NCBI RefSeq assembly: GCF_014750685.1
Contig: NZ_JAAXGE010000001.1
Coordinates: forward strand, 558,001 to 622,000
Direction: 5' to 3'
Length of the DNA stretch: 64,000 nt
Origin: Bacteroides sp. GM023
Lineage (GTDB): Bacteria; Bacteroidota; Bacteroidia; Bacteroidales; Bacteroidaceae
The notes under the pieces: generated by a model
The model's database searches: none
What the model was told of the DNA's origin: nothing
The model's input: only the letters and a program-made list of their open reading frames with translations
Position numbers and translations under genes: made by a program
Part shown: positions 38,042 through 47,428 of the stretch, piece by piece
Layout: each line of letters starts with the position of its first letter
Position numbering within the stretch: the stretch's first letter is position 1

Positions 38042-40402
38042 ATGGACAAAACATACTTTAAGCTTAAATACGTTTTAATATTCATTCTTTCATTGTTTGT
38101 TTTTGTAGGTGGACTAAACTACAAAAATTGGCTCGTCACTAACAATCTGACACCCAAGCGTATCTCCCTTATTTATTCTCAATCCCCAAATGATGCCGGC
38201 AATAAAAATCTAGAGAAATTATTAGCTCAGGAGTTCCGCCAACAGGGAATAGATGCCATATTTGATAAGTTCTATCTTAATTGTGATAAATTTAATGAGA
38301 AAGAAGAAATAGAACATATACGGAAGTATCTCGAACTACTTGAGAATAAATCCACAGACCTTATTCTGTCCATTGGCGACCAGGCAACCTATTCTTTATT
38401 ATCCACCCGCCATCGGTTGCTATCTTCCATTCCCATAGTAGCTTGTAACGTACGTTTTCCCAATGAAGAACTGATAGAAGAATACGATTCGAAGAAAGTA
38501 TATGTATTGCGTGACAGCCCTGACCTGAAACGTAACATTGATTTTATTAAAACACTGTATCCCCATAACGCTACGGAGATTATTTATAACATAGACCTGA
38601 CTTACCTCGGACATAAATCTTTCGATAAACTCTCTAAGGTTGTTGACAGGAAAAATGTAAGATTCCTGGGCTATCAAAAAGCATTTGTACAAGAGTGTGA
38701 TTATAAGCATTTGACGGAAATGATTGAATATTTCAATCTGACTCCCGGATTGGTAAATGGTAGCACTAATGGAAACGGATTAACTATAAGTCTATTTCCT
38801 TTTCGTTATATAAGGGGCGCTTCCCTATTGGTCATGCTGGAAGAATCAAAAAGAGGGAAGAAAAATCAAGCGTTCTTGCTGGACAAATTAGATATGATGG
38901 CCATTCCGATAGTAACTGCCTTGAATATTCCTTCTTTTAGTTGTATTCGTGAAGGGTTTGGTGAAAATGCTAAGATTGTAGGTGGATATATGGCGACAGA
39001 AGGCATTTCGGCAAAAACTACCGCCAACCTTGCAACACGTCTTTTGAAGAAAGAGAAGATAGGAATGCCTAAAATAAGGGATTTGGAAAAAGAATATGTA
39101 CTGGACTGGATGTATTTTTCCGAATATGCAGGTAGCATCAGCAACGTTCCGAAAGATGTCCGCATTATCAACTATCCGTTTTATGACCGTTACCGGAAAG
39201 AACTTTATATACTGGGCGGATTGTTCGTCATTTCCTTTATTTTGGTTATCATCAGTCTGTTGCGCACCTATCGGCGTTCATTGATAGAACGCAGGAATCT
39301 TCAAATGTTGAAGGAAGTCCACAAGCGGTTAACGCTTTCTGTGGATGGAGGTAAAATCTCTCTTTGGAATATTCAGGAGGGTGTTCTCGAATTTGACGAG
39401 AATTATGTACAGTTGGTCGGATTGGAACAACGGAGATTCGCCAAAGAGGATATTATGAAATATACTCATCCTGACGATACGCAATTACTTGATTCATTCT
39501 ATGAAACCATGCATGCATCTCCCGGTATGCAAATACAGCGAATACGTTTCTGTTTTGGAAAAGAGGGCGCAGATTACAAATGGTACGAACTACGATGCAG
39601 TAGCCTGAAAGATGCCAAAGGAGAGATTATGCTTGCCGGTATCATGCAGAATATTCAGAAACTGGTAGAACATGAACACCAGTTGGTACTAGCGAAACAG
39701 ATAGCGGAAAAGGCCGAACTGAAACAATCGTTCCTGAACAACATGAGCCATGAAATCCGCACGCCACTCAATGCTATTGTAGGTTTCACCAACCTGCTGA
39801 TAGGCGAAGGAGCTGACGAAATAGAACCGGAAGAAAAGATGTCTATGCTTGAAATTATCAATAGTAATAATGAATTGCTTTTGAAGCTGGTGAATGATGT
39901 ATTGGAAATATCCCGTTTGGATTCAGGAAACTTATCCTTTGACATCAAGGAGTGCGACATTACGAAAACAGTGAAGGAGATTTATATGACTTATCAAGCA
40001 CTGATTCAGCCTTCATTGGATTTTCTTCTCGAACTGGACGAGACTGTTTCCTTACCAGTCAATATCGACAGCTTACGTTTTACGCAAGTCATCTCCAACT
40101 TCCTGAATAATGCAAATAAGTTTACCAAAGAAGGAACGATTACTTTGGGATGTAAAATAGATAAAGTACATCAGGAAGTTTGTATCTACGTAAAAGATAC
40201 TGGCAAAGGAATTGACGATAAAGAACTTCTGATGATTTTTGACCGCTTCTACAAGACCGATGAATTTGAGCAGGGGAGTGGTTTGGGACTTTCCATTTCC
40301 AAGGTGATTATAGAGCGGTTGGCTGGTCGTATAGAAGTACATTCCGAAGTAGGAAAAGGTAGTTGCTTCTCCGTCGTTTTATCTTTGGCAAGTTTGATTT
40401 AA
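38042..40402 (+). CDS. sensor histidine kinase with periplasmic binding-protein-like domain
   Basis: A membrane span at residues 10-28 and another near 383-407 (YILGGLFVISFILVIISLL) enclose a periplasmic domain resembling ABC substrate-binding folds (ISLIYSQSPNDAGNKNLEK, DLILSIGDQATYSLL, IPIVACNV). A PAS domain (about 425-545), HisKA (FLNNMSHEIRTPLNA) and HATPase (NFLNNANKFT, DTGKGIDD, GSGLGLSI) follow. There is no receiver domain and no response regulator gene nearby. nrfA starts 35 bases downstream, so the two may be co-transcribed and the kinase might respond to nitrite or a related anaerobic signal (inference). Confidence 0.87.
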   Translation: MDKTYFKLKYVLIFILSLFVFVGGLNYKNWLVTNNLTPKRISLIYSQSPNDAGNKNLEKLLAQEFRQQGIDAIFDKFYLNCDKFNEKEEIEHIRKYLELLENKSTDLILSIGDQATYSLLSTRHRLLSSIPIVACNVRFPNEELIEEYDSKKVYVLRDSPDLKRNIDFIKTLYPHNATEIIYNIDLTYLGHKSFDKLSKVVDRKNVRFLGYQKAFVQECDYKHLTEMIEYFNLTPGLVNGSTNGNGLTISLFPFRYIRGASLLVMLEESKRGKKNQAFLLDKLDMMAIPIVTALNIPSFSCIREGFGENAKIVGGYMATEGISAKTTANLATRLLKKEKIGMPKIRDLEKEYVLDWMYFSEYAGSISNVPKDVRIINYPFYDRYRKELYILGGLFVISFILVIISLLRTYRRSLIERRNLQMLKEVHKRLTLSVDGGKISLWNIQEGVLEFDENYVQLVGLEQRRFAKEDIMKYTHPDDTQLLDSFYETMHASPGMQIQRIRFCFGKEGADYKWYELRCSSLKDAKGEIMLAGIMQNIQKLVEHEHQLVLAKQIAEKAELKQSFLNNMSHEIRTPLNAIVGFTNLLIGEGADEIEPEEKMSMLEIINSNNELLLKLVNDVLEISRLDSGNLSFDIKECDITKTVKEIYMTYQALIQPSLDFLLELDETVSLPVNIDSLRFTQVISNFLNNANKFTKEGTITLGCKIDKVHQEVCIYVKDTGKGIDDKELLMIFDRFYKTDEFEQGSGLGLSISKVIIERLAGRIEVHSEVGKGSCFSVVLSLASLI

Positions 40403-40437
40403 TACAGTAAACGAGGTATCTAAAAAGAAAATAAGGA

Positions 40438-41916
40438 ATGAAAGAAATATTAAAACCCTGGCAGGGGTGGTTATTGTTCGGTCTTGCAATGGTTATTGTT
40501 TTTACGTTGGGGGTAGTCATTTCATTCTTGATGGAACACAGGACGGAAGTCGTAGATGTGGTTTATAACAAAAAGACAGAGATAACCGGAATAGAAGCAC
40601 GCAGTTCTCTCTTCTCCGATAACTATCTTCGTGAATATAAGACGTGGGTAGATACCACATCAAACGATTTGCGCAACGATATGAATGGAAGGATATCTAT
40701 TGATGTTTTGGCACAGCATCCCGAAATGGTCGTTTTATGGGCCGGCTATGCTTTTTCTAAAGATTATACTTCACCACGCGGACATATGTATGCTGTGGAT
40801 GATTTAAGACATTCGCTTCGTACCGGTGCTCCCATGCATGCTGATGACGGTCCTCAGCCTGCAAGCTGCTGGATGTGTAAAAGTCCCGATGTTCCCCGTA
40901 TGGTGGCAGTTATCGGGGTGGATTCCTTTTATAATAATAAGTGGGCTACATGGGGAGCGGAAATTGTAAATCCCATCGGATGCGTCGATTGCCATGAACC
41001 TAAGAATATGAAGCTACATATCAGTCGCCCGTCACTTGTCGAAGCCTTTCAACGTCAGGGCAGAGACATCGCGAAAGCTACCCCGCAAGAGATGCGTTCA
41101 TTGGTCTGTGCCCAGTGTCATTCGGAATATTATTTCAAAGGTGATATAAAATATCCGACTTATCCCTGGGATAAAGGTTTCACTGTCGAAGATTTAGAGA
41201 AGTATTATGATGAAATCGGATTTACTGACTATATTCATAAGTTGAGCCGTGCTCCTATACTGAAGGCGCAGCATCCAGACTATGAGATTTACCAAATGGG
41301 CATTCACGGTCAACGCGGTGTGTCATGTGCCGACTGTCATATGCCTTACAATGACGAAGGCGGAATAAAATACAGCGACCATCATATTCAGAATCCGTTA
41401 GCTGTGACTGAACGTACTTGTCAGACTTGCCATCGCGACAACAAGGAAACGCTCTGTAAAAATGTATATGAACGTCAGCGAAAGGCAAATGAACTGCGTG
41501 CCCTTTTAGAAATAGAATTGACTAGGGCACACATCGAAGCTAAATTTGCCTGGGATAAAGGAGCTACTGAAAACGAAATGAAAAACGTTTTGCAGTTGAT
41601 TCGCCAGGCACAATGGAGATGGGATTTTGGCGTTTCCTCTCATGGCGGTTCTTTTCATGCTCCGCAGGAAACAATGCGTATTTTAGGTCATGGATTGAAT
41701 AAGGCATTTCAGGCACGTATGGCTATCAGCAAAACCCTGGTATCGCACGGATATACAGATGATGTCCCGCTTCCTGACCTTTCAACAAAGGAAAAGGCGC
41801 AGCAATATATCGGTTTGGATATACCTGCTGAAAGAGCTGCAAAAGAAAAATTCCTGAAAGAAGTCGTTCCTGAATGGCTTCAGAAAGCAAAGGCAAACGG
41901 ACGCATAGCGAATTAG
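40438..41916 (+). CDS. nrfA: ammonia-forming cytochrome c nitrite reductase
   Basis: NrfA reduces nitrite to ammonium with six electrons at a pentahaem centre. All haem sites are visible: CWMCK, the lysine-ligated catalytic haem, then CVDCH, CAQCH, CADCH and CQTCH. An N-terminal hydrophobic segment (WLLFGLAMVIVFTLGVVISFL) could be an uncleaved anchor or signal. Length 492 is normal. The usual quinol dehydrogenase NrfH and the cytochrome c maturation genes are not in the surrounding window; upstream is a histidine kinase and downstream an AraC regulator. Electron delivery must come from elsewhere. Confidence 0.94.
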   Translation: MKEILKPWQGWLLFGLAMVIVFTLGVVISFLMEHRTEVVDVVYNKKTEITGIEARSSLFSDNYLREYKTWVDTTSNDLRNDMNGRISIDVLAQHPEMVVLWAGYAFSKDYTSPRGHMYAVDDLRHSLRTGAPMHADDGPQPASCWMCKSPDVPRMVAVIGVDSFYNNKWATWGAEIVNPIGCVDCHEPKNMKLHISRPSLVEAFQRQGRDIAKATPQEMRSLVCAQCHSEYYFKGDIKYPTYPWDKGFTVEDLEKYYDEIGFTDYIHKLSRAPILKAQHPDYEIYQMGIHGQRGVSCADCHMPYNDEGGIKYSDHHIQNPLAVTERTCQTCHRDNKETLCKNVYERQRKANELRALLEIELTRAHIEAKFAWDKGATENEMKNVLQLIRQAQWRWDFGVSSHGGSFHAPQETMRILGHGLNKAFQARMAISKTLVSHGYTDDVPLPDLSTKEKAQQYIGLDIPAERAAKEKFLKEVVPEWLQKAKANGRIAN

Positions 41917-41929
41917 AATTTATTTTCGC

Positions 41930-41937
41930 TATATTTG
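41930..41937 (+). promoter_or_regulatory. -7 box of AraC gene
   Basis: TATATTTG matches TAnnTTTG and lies 16 bases before the ATG at 41954, giving a very short leader. Confidence 0.45.
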
Positions 41938-41953
41938 CCTGCAAAACAGATCA

Positions 41954-42778
41954 ATGTACACTGAATATCATCCCTCTCATTTGCTTTCTCCCTATATTGA
42001 TAATTATTGGGAACTGAAAGGTACTCCGGAATATGGTATGCGTATCCATATCCTGCCGGATGGCTGTACCGATTTTATTTTTACGTTGGGAGAGGTAGCT
42101 GAGGCAGTGGAAAAGGAGAGCCTGATTATGCAACCTTATCGTTCTTACTTTGTAGGACCGATGACAAAATTCTCCGAACTGGTCACTTATGCTGAGTCTG
42201 TTCATATGTTTGGTATCCGCTTTCTGCCTTGCGGATTGTCCTGCTTCACCAAACTGCCTTTGCATGAGTTTGTGAACAGCAGAATCAATACAGGGGAGAT
42301 GAGGGCTGTTTTTGATGACACTTTTGTTGAAAGGCTATGCGAGCAGGAGCACATAGAGGGACGGATACGGTTGGTGGAAGGATATCTACTGGCATATTTG
42401 GCTCGTCATTACCAGTCTGCCGATTCCCATGTCGCCATGGCGGTAAATATGATTAACCAGTCTGGCGGCAAACGTTCAGTCCGCAGCCTGATGGACGAAG
42501 TTTGTTTATGCCAGCGTCATTTCGAACGAAAGTTCAAGTATTACACCGGATACACTCCTAAAGAGTACAGCCGCATTATCAAATTCAAGAATGCCGTAGA
42601 ACTCTTGAGAAATACCACACCTTCCAATCTGCTGACTACGGCGATTAATGCGGGATATTACGATTTGGCGCATTTTTCAAAAGAGATTAAGTCCTTGTCG
42701 GGCAGTACTCCCACGTCATTTCTTTCGCTTACCGTGCCGGAAGATACTACGCTGACCTATATCGAATCAGGAAGATAG
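41954..42778 (+). CDS. AraC-family regulator with DUF6597 N-terminal domain
   Basis: The N-terminus YHPSHLLSPYIDNYWELKG and IHILPDGCTDFIFTLG are the DUF6597 pattern. The C-terminal 100 residues are an AraC double helix-turn-helix (SVRSLMDEVCLCQRHFERKFKYYTGYTPKEYSRIIKF, then AINAGYYDLAHFSKEIKSLSG). 274 residues. The following FMN-binding gene has its own -7 box and is a possible target (inference). The effector is unknown. Confidence 0.88.
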   Translation: MYTEYHPSHLLSPYIDNYWELKGTPEYGMRIHILPDGCTDFIFTLGEVAEAVEKESLIMQPYRSYFVGPMTKFSELVTYAESVHMFGIRFLPCGLSCFTKLPLHEFVNSRINTGEMRAVFDDTFVERLCEQEHIEGRIRLVEGYLLAYLARHYQSADSHVAMAVNMINQSGGKRSVRSLMDEVCLCQRHFERKFKYYTGYTPKEYSRIIKFKNAVELLRNTTPSNLLTTAINAGYYDLAHFSKEIKSLSGSTPTSFLSLTVPEDTTLTYIESGR

Positions 42779-42824
42779 GCTGGTAAAAGTCGATTTTTTA
42801 CAATAGAAAAGAACTTCACGCCGT

Positions 42825-42832
42825 TATCTTTG
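42825..42832 (+). promoter_or_regulatory. -7 box of FMN-binding protein gene
   Basis: TATCTTTG matches TAnnTTTG, 27 bases before the ATG at 42860. Confidence 0.45.
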
Positions 42833-42859
42833 CAACCGTAATATAAATCCAATAAGATT

Positions 42860-43276
42860 ATGTCAACAAAAACAATGAAAGAGAAAGCGACCGAGTTGTT
42901 GCAGAGATGTGAAGTTGTAGTGCTTGCTTCTGTAAATAAAGAGGGATATCCCCGTCCCGTGCCAATGAGCAAGATTGCAACAGAAGGTATCTCTACCATT
43001 TGGATGTCAACCGGAGCGGATTCCTGGAAAACTATTGATTTTCATGCCAATCCGAAAGCAGGTCTTTGCTTTAATGAAAAAGGAGACAGTGTGGTGCTGA
43101 CAGGAGAAGTGGAAGTCGTAACGGATGAACAGCAGAAGCTGGCACTGTGGCAGGATTGGTTTATCAACCATTTTCCCGGTGGTCCGACTGACCCGAATTA
43201 CGTATTACTGAAATTTACATCAAATCATGCGACCTACTGGATTAACGGGACATTTATCCATAAAAAGATAGATTAG
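42860..43276 (+). CDS. pyridoxamine-5'-phosphate-oxidase-like FMN-binding protein
   Basis: A 138-residue split beta-barrel of the PNPOx-like superfamily: VVLASVNKEGYPRPVPMSKI, IWMSTGADSWKTIDFHANPKAGLCF, VVLTGEVEVVTDEQ and a C-terminal HATYWINGTF. This matches the 'general stress protein 26' type, which binds FMN or F420 and is involved in redox stress. It is too short and lacks motifs to be true PdxH. It follows the AraC gene by 81 bases. Confidence 0.85.
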   Translation: MSTKTMKEKATELLQRCEVVVLASVNKEGYPRPVPMSKIATEGISTIWMSTGADSWKTIDFHANPKAGLCFNEKGDSVVLTGEVEVVTDEQQKLALWQDWFINHFPGGPTDPNYVLLKFTSNHATYWINGTFIHKKID

Positions 43277-43296
43277 CTGTCCTGCATACACAGAAA

Positions 43297-43929
43297 CTAT
43301 AAAAAAGGAGTATGTCCTGCACGTATCTGTTCCGGGATTGTCCGGTCATACTCCTGTAGTGGAAATTCCGTATGTTCGGGGTATGAACAGGTCGTTTCCC
43401 TTTGATAAGTTCCTGAACTATTATGCTCGAAATATCTGATTTCTGCGATATAAGGAATACCATTCTCCATGACAATATCAATCTGATAATAAATCTTCCA
43501 GCCCATTCCTGCAGAAAGCCCCAGGCTAAATCCCGAATCGCTTCTTTCTAACCTTTCGCAACAAATATCCGGCGTTGAATAGGTTTCATTCGAAATGACA
43601 TTATCATATACATTTTTCTTTCCATCGTGCTTGATAAGCAATAAGCGGTCGGAGTAGATAGATTGCCCGTTATCCAGGGTTTCGGGTGTCATTGTAACAG
43701 GAGATAAAGTCGCCACATATGTATTGCCATACGAAAGGCTGTCGATGACTGTATAATAATTGGAAACGACATATCCCCATAATTGATGATAACCTTTATA
43801 AGCGGGCGGACAATTCTTGACACAAATAGTATCGGACTTCAAACGAGGTTGATATTGCTCCTCTTGTCCATAGCTGTAGATAGCACAGATTAATAAGATG
43901 GCAAGTACACTTATCTTTGTTGTTCTCAT
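43297..43929 (-). CDS. secreted protein of unknown function
   Basis: The signal peptide MRTTKISVLAILLICAIYSYGQ is clear. The mature protein has an early CVKNC pair, a CC pair (DICCERLE) and a later TTCSYPEH, suggesting disulfides in the periplasm or at the surface. I do not recognise the family. It is a single gene; the hairpin at 43957-44002 lies between its start and the upstream monooxygenase gene. Confidence 0.6.
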   Translation of the reverse strand: MRTTKISVLAILLICAIYSYGQEEQYQPRLKSDTICVKNCPPAYKGYHQLWGYVVSNYYTVIDSLSYGNTYVATLSPVTMTPETLDNGQSIYSDRLLLIKHDGKKNVYDNVISNETYSTPDICCERLERSDSGFSLGLSAGMGWKIYYQIDIVMENGIPYIAEIRYFEHNSSGTYQRETTCSYPEHTEFPLQEYDRTIPEQIRAGHTPFL

Positions 43930-43956
43930 ATATTCAATTATAAGGTCTGAAAGAAA

Positions 43957-44002
43957 AAAGAGAGAAACACTTCCTTTCTAAAGAAGGAGCGTTTCTCTCT
44001 TT
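43957..44002 (-). terminator. strong hairpin terminator of the monooxygenase gene
   Basis: AAAGAGAGAAAC (43957-43968) pairs perfectly with GTTTCTCTCTTT (43991-44002) with partial pairing of the inner CTTCC/GAAGG. T-rich flanks are seen on both strands. Confidence 0.85.
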
Positions 44003-44044
44003 CTAGTAGTTGGATAGATAGTACATCTATTCTCCGTGATTCAT

Positions 44045-44320
44045 TTAGAATTCAAACTTCTCCAGTTTCATTTCAGCTAATTCCTGAATGATACCTACGT
44101 ACTTGGCAAAATGAGGAGATTTCTCGTGAGCTGCCAGTACTTCAGTATTCTGCCATGTTTCGCAAATCATGAAAACGTCGTGACGGGTACTGCTTTCGAA
44201 AGTATCATAAGCAATGCATCCTTCTTCTTTCAAAGAACAAGCAGTCAGTTCCTTAGCTGCTTCAATCGCTTTTTCGCGGTTTGTCTCGCTTACACGGACA
44301 AAAACATTTAATCTTATCAT
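44045..44320 (-). CDS. ABM-fold (YgiN-like) monooxygenase
   Basis: A 91-residue antibiotic-biosynthesis-monooxygenase fold: MIRLNVFVRVSETNREKA, EEGCIAYDTFESSTRHDVFMICETWQN, AAHEKSPHF. Such small ferredoxin-like dimers oxidise quinones or haem-like compounds without cofactors; the substrate is unknown. A longer in-frame ATG at 44446 is upstream of the -7 box TATCTTTG (minus, 44381-44388), so 44320 is the start. Confidence 0.88.
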   Translation of the reverse strand: MIRLNVFVRVSETNREKAIEAAKELTACSLKEEGCIAYDTFESSTRHDVFMICETWQNTEVLAAHEKSPHFAKYVGIIQELAEMKLEKFEF

Positions 44321-44380
44321 AGCCTTTATTATTAAATGATTGAAAATTACTTTATCACATCTCTGTGAATAAATCGTAGG

Positions 44381-44388
44381 CAAAGATA
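44381..44388 (-). promoter_or_regulatory. -7 box of YgiN-like gene
   Basis: TATCTTTG on the minus strand. It excludes the longer start at 44446. Confidence 0.5.
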
Positions 44389-44540
44389 GTGTTTTTGCGC
44401 ATTTCCGGCTAGCTTGTTCTTTAAATTTCACCAAAACGTCATACAATCATAAAAAAACAATTATGGAAGATATTATTTTGATACATAGAAAGTGTCTGCT
44501 GGATATCTTAGGATAAAGTCTGTATTATGGATTTTTTTTA

Positions 44541-44548
44541 TAGCTTTG
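44541..44548 (+). promoter_or_regulatory. -7 box of SIMPL-domain gene
   Basis: TAGCTTTG matches TAnnTTTG, 47 bases before the ATG at 44595. Confidence 0.45.
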
Positions 44549-44594
44549 TGAAATGATGGTATGAAGAAAGTGTAACACTATAATAATCGAAGAT

Positions 44595-45296
44595 ATGAAA
44601 AAAGTATTTTTATTGGCTTTTGCTTTGTTTGCATGGAGTGTAGTTATGAATGCTCAGGAAAGTGACGGAAGATATATTGAAGTGACCGGTTCTTCAGAGA
44701 TAGAAGTCGTGCCGGATGAAATACATTTTCTGATTCAGATAAAGGAATATTGGGAAGAAGAATATACCGGTAAATCAACGAAAGAAGAAGATTTCCGGAC
44801 CAAAGTTCCATTGGCTATGATAGAGAAAGATTTGCGTAAAAGTTTGCGTAAAATAGGAATATCGGATGAGGCTATCCGTACACAGGAAGTAGGGGACTAT
44901 TGGCGTCAGAGAGGAAAGGAATTTCTGATAGGCAAGCAACTGGATATCCGGCTCACAAATTTTGAGCAAATCAATTCCATTATCCGTTCAGTCAATACAT
45001 GGGGAATTGAGTCCATGCGTATCGGCGAACTGAAACATCAGGATTTGCCGATGTACAGGAAACAGGGGAAGATTGAAGCATTGAAAGCAGCCCGTGAGAA
45101 AGCATCTTATTTGGTGGAAGCAATGGGGCAGCAGTTGGGTGAAGTTATTCGTATCATCGAACCTGCCGACAATAACATAAGCCGTTATCTTCCTTTTCAG
45201 GCACAGAGCAATGTCAGCATGGGTACGGCAGCTACCGAACAGTATCGTGTCATCAAACTAAGATATGAAATGACCGCCCGTTTTGCTATTAAATAA
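44595..45296 (+). CDS. SIMPL-domain periplasmic protein
   Basis: The signal peptide ends at MNAQ. The body fits the SIMPL/DUF541 family (BP26-like): YIEVTGSSEIEVVPDEIHFLIQIKEYW near the start and KQGKIEALKAAREKASYLVEAMGQQLGEVIRI near the middle. These oligomeric envelope proteins have no settled function; some bind membranes or affect oxidative stress. Length 233 is normal. The methyltransferase promoter overlaps its 3' end. Confidence 0.85.
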   Translation: MKKVFLLAFALFAWSVVMNAQESDGRYIEVTGSSEIEVVPDEIHFLIQIKEYWEEEYTGKSTKEEDFRTKVPLAMIEKDLRKSLRKIGISDEAIRTQEVGDYWRQRGKEFLIGKQLDIRLTNFEQINSIIRSVNTWGIESMRIGELKHQDLPMYRKQGKIEALKAAREKASYLVEAMGQQLGEVIRIIEPADNNISRYLPFQAQSNVSMGTAATEQYRVIKLRYEMTARFAIK

Positions 45297-45312
45297 AAAA
45301 AGTCTATCTTTG
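45282..45312 (+). promoter_or_regulatory. promoter of methyltransferase-rsgA operon
   Basis: TTTG (45282-45285), a 19-base spacer and TATCTTTG (45305-45312), partly inside the SIMPL gene's 3' end. Transcription should start near 45319, giving a leader of about 195 bases. Confidence 0.7.
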
Positions 45313-45354
45313 TCGCATGACAAAAAATAATAAATCGGATTTGGTTTAGTAAAC

Positions 45355-45416
45355 AGTCTGTGTCTCTGACACGGATTGTCCCTTCCTTTACTCTCGGATA
45401 ATTCCTTTCGAGGGTA
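45355..45416 (+). promoter_or_regulatory. two-hairpin leader before methyltransferase gene
   Basis: Hairpin 1: AGTCTGTGTC (45355-45364) with GACACGGATT (45368-45377), loop TCT, with two G-U pairs. Hairpin 2: TACTCTCG (45389-45396) with CGAGGGTA (45409-45416), 12-base loop, followed by TTCTTTGTGTCTTTATAATT. The second resembles an intrinsic terminator, so an attenuator or riboswitch-like control is possible. Confidence 0.4.
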
Positions 45417-45514
45417 TTCTTTGTGTCTTTATAATTTCAATTTTTAACTGGCGTACAATGGCGAAAAAGGCATTGTTATGCTTCCAACGTGTACGCCCTA
45501 TATACATTACGATA

Positions 45515-46294
45515 ATGAATAACGAAAATAATACAATTCACGGAATCGACGTAGATTTAATTTGCAATTTCTTTTTAAATACAGAACGTCAAGGTCCGGG
45601 AAGCCCCGAAGCAACCCTTAAAGCATTAAGTTTTATAGATAACCTCACCGACCAATCCATGATTGCTGATCTTGGCTGCGGAACAGGCGGACAGACGATG
45701 AACCTGGCACAACATACGCCGGGACACATCACAGGAATCGACTTTTTCCCGGGATTTATTGACCGGTTCAATACGAATGCCGGTAAACTGAATCTTCAGG
45801 ATAGAGTGAAAGGCATCGTTGGTTCAATGGACAACCTGCATTTTCGGGAAGAAGAACTAGACCTGATTTGGTGCGAAGGAGCTATCTATAATATCGGCTT
45901 TGAACGAGGTCTGAACGAGTGGCGCAAATACTTGAAAACAGGAGGATATATCGCAGTTTCTGAAAGTGCGTGGTTTACCGCGGAACGTCCGGCGGAGATT
46001 CATAATTTTTGGATGGAAGCCTATTCGGAGATAGATACGATTCCCAATAAAGTAGCCCAAATTCAGAAAGCCGGGTATATTCCCGTTGCTACCTTTATCC
46101 TGCCGGAGACTTGCTGGACAGAGCATTATTTCGCTCCACTGGCTAAAGCCCGGGAGATTTTTATTCATCAGCATGCAGGAAATAAAACCGTTGAGGAACT
46201 GATAAAGTTCCAACATTATGAAGAAGAGTTATACAGTAAGTATAAGGAATTCTACGGTTATGTATTCTTCATCGCAAAAAAGATAGAACAATGA
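45515..46294 (+). CDS. class I SAM-dependent methyltransferase
   Basis: SAM motif I is [19 protein letters not shown]; motif II is [41 protein letters not shown] is the post-motif region. The start at 45515 ([12 protein letters not shown]) is preferred over the in-frame ATG at 45458 because it matches the compact fold. The stop overlaps the rsgA start (ATGA), so the two are coupled, but a shared function is not evident. Substrate unknown. The long two-hairpin leader suggests control at the RNA level. Confidence 0.8.
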   Translation: MNNENNTIHGIDVDLICNFFLNTERQGPGSPEATLKALSFIDNLTDQSMIADLGCGTGGQTMNLAQHTPGHITGIDFFPGFIDRFNTNAGKLNLQDRVKGIVGSMDNLHFREEELDLIWCEGAIYNIGFERGLNEWRKYLKTGGYIAVSESAWFTAERPAEIHNFWMEAYSEIDTIPNKVAQIQKAGYIPVATFILPETCWTEHYFAPLAKAREIFIHQHAGNKTVEELIKFQHYEEELYSKYKEFYGYVFFIAKKIEQ

Positions 46295-47346
46295 TAAATT
46301 TGAATATTTACGGTTGGAATGAGATGCTAGCCCAACTAAAACAAGAGTCAACATACAGTGCACTGATTCATGGTCGCGTATCTATAGTTCACCGGACATG
46401 CTACGACGTAGTTTCAGAAAATGGCTTGTTTCAGTGTGAATTCACAGGAAACATGATGTATGGGAAATCGGAACATGAATTGCCCTGCACAGGTGATTGG
46501 GTAATCTTTCAACCATTCGATGAGAATAAAGGGATTATAGTTGATATGTTATCTCGTGAACGGACATTATATCGCAAGAAAAATGGAACAGTTGCCGATA
46601 AGCAAGCCATAGCTTCTTATGTCGATAAGGCATTTATTGTGCAAAGTCTTGATGATAATTTCAATGTCCGCAGAGTAGAACGGTTTATGGCTCAGATATT
46701 GGAAGAAAAGATCAGTCCCGTATTGATACTCAATAAAGCTGATTTAGTCTTTGACAATCAGAGTATAGAAGAACAGATTAAGCATATTGCCAGTCAGATA
46801 CCCGTATTTTTTACGAGTATCCATCAGCCTCAAACGATTCTCCGGCTGCGAGAATCCATATCAAAAGGCGAAACAGTTGTCTTTGTCGGCTCTTCAGGTG
46901 TTGGGAAAAGCTCTTTGGTGAATGCCCTTTGTGAAGAATCTGTGTTGTTAACCTCTGATATAAGCCTGTCCACGGGAAAAGGACGACACACTTCGACCCG
47001 TCGGGAAATGGTATTGATGGGCGATTCGGGTGTTTTAATCGACACTCCGGGTGTTCGTGAATTTGGCTTGGCTATTGACAATCCCGATTCATTGGCTGAA
47101 GTACTGGAAATCTCCGACTATGCTGAAACATGTCGTTTCAAAGACTGCAAGCATATCAACGAGCCCGGTTGTGCTGTTTTAGAAGCGGTCAACAGCGGTG
47201 CATTAGACTATAAAGTTTATGCTAGCTATTTAAAACTTTGCCGGGAAGCATGGCACTTCTCTGCTTCCGAACATGAGAAACGTAAAAAGGAGAAATCCTT
47301 CACAAAACTCGTAGAAGAAGTAAAGAATCGCAAGGCAAATCGCTAA
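46291..47346 (+). CDS. rsgA: ribosome small-subunit maturation GTPase
   Basis: RsgA is a circularly permuted GTPase: an OB fold first (about 20-85), then LNKAD (G4), [14 protein letters not shown] (G1) and [10 protein letters not shown] (G3). It ends in a zinc finger with Cys/His ligands [14 protein letters not shown]. It checks late 30S maturation. Length 351 is normal. It is translationally coupled to the preceding methyltransferase and followed by a terminator. Confidence 0.94.
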   Translation: MINLNIYGWNEMLAQLKQESTYSALIHGRVSIVHRTCYDVVSENGLFQCEFTGNMMYGKSEHELPCTGDWVIFQPFDENKGIIVDMLSRERTLYRKKNGTVADKQAIASYVDKAFIVQSLDDNFNVRRVERFMAQILEEKISPVLILNKADLVFDNQSIEEQIKHIASQIPVFFTSIHQPQTILRLRESISKGETVVFVGSSGVGKSSLVNALCEESVLLTSDISLSTGKGRHTSTRREMVLMGDSGVLIDTPGVREFGLAIDNPDSLAEVLEISDYAETCRFKDCKHINEPGCAVLEAVNSGALDYKVYASYLKLCREAWHFSASEHEKRKKEKSFTKLVEEVKNRKANR

Positions 47347-47360
47347 TCTCTATTTAAACG

Positions 47361-47386
47361 ATGCAGGTATCCCCGGATGCCTGCAT
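47361..47386 (+). terminator. terminator of rsgA
   Basis: ATGCAGG (47361-47367) pairs with CCTGCAT (47380-47386), inner ATCC/GGAT extends the stem, and TATTTATATT follows. Confidence 0.75.
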
Positions 47387-47428
47387 TATTTATATTCACT
47401 TATATCCATATGTGCATGATTTTGGTTT

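Noticed and set aside
40438..41916. Octahaem or other multihaem cytochrome instead of NrfA
   Set aside because: Exactly five haem motifs are present, with the CxxCK first site diagnostic of NrfA.
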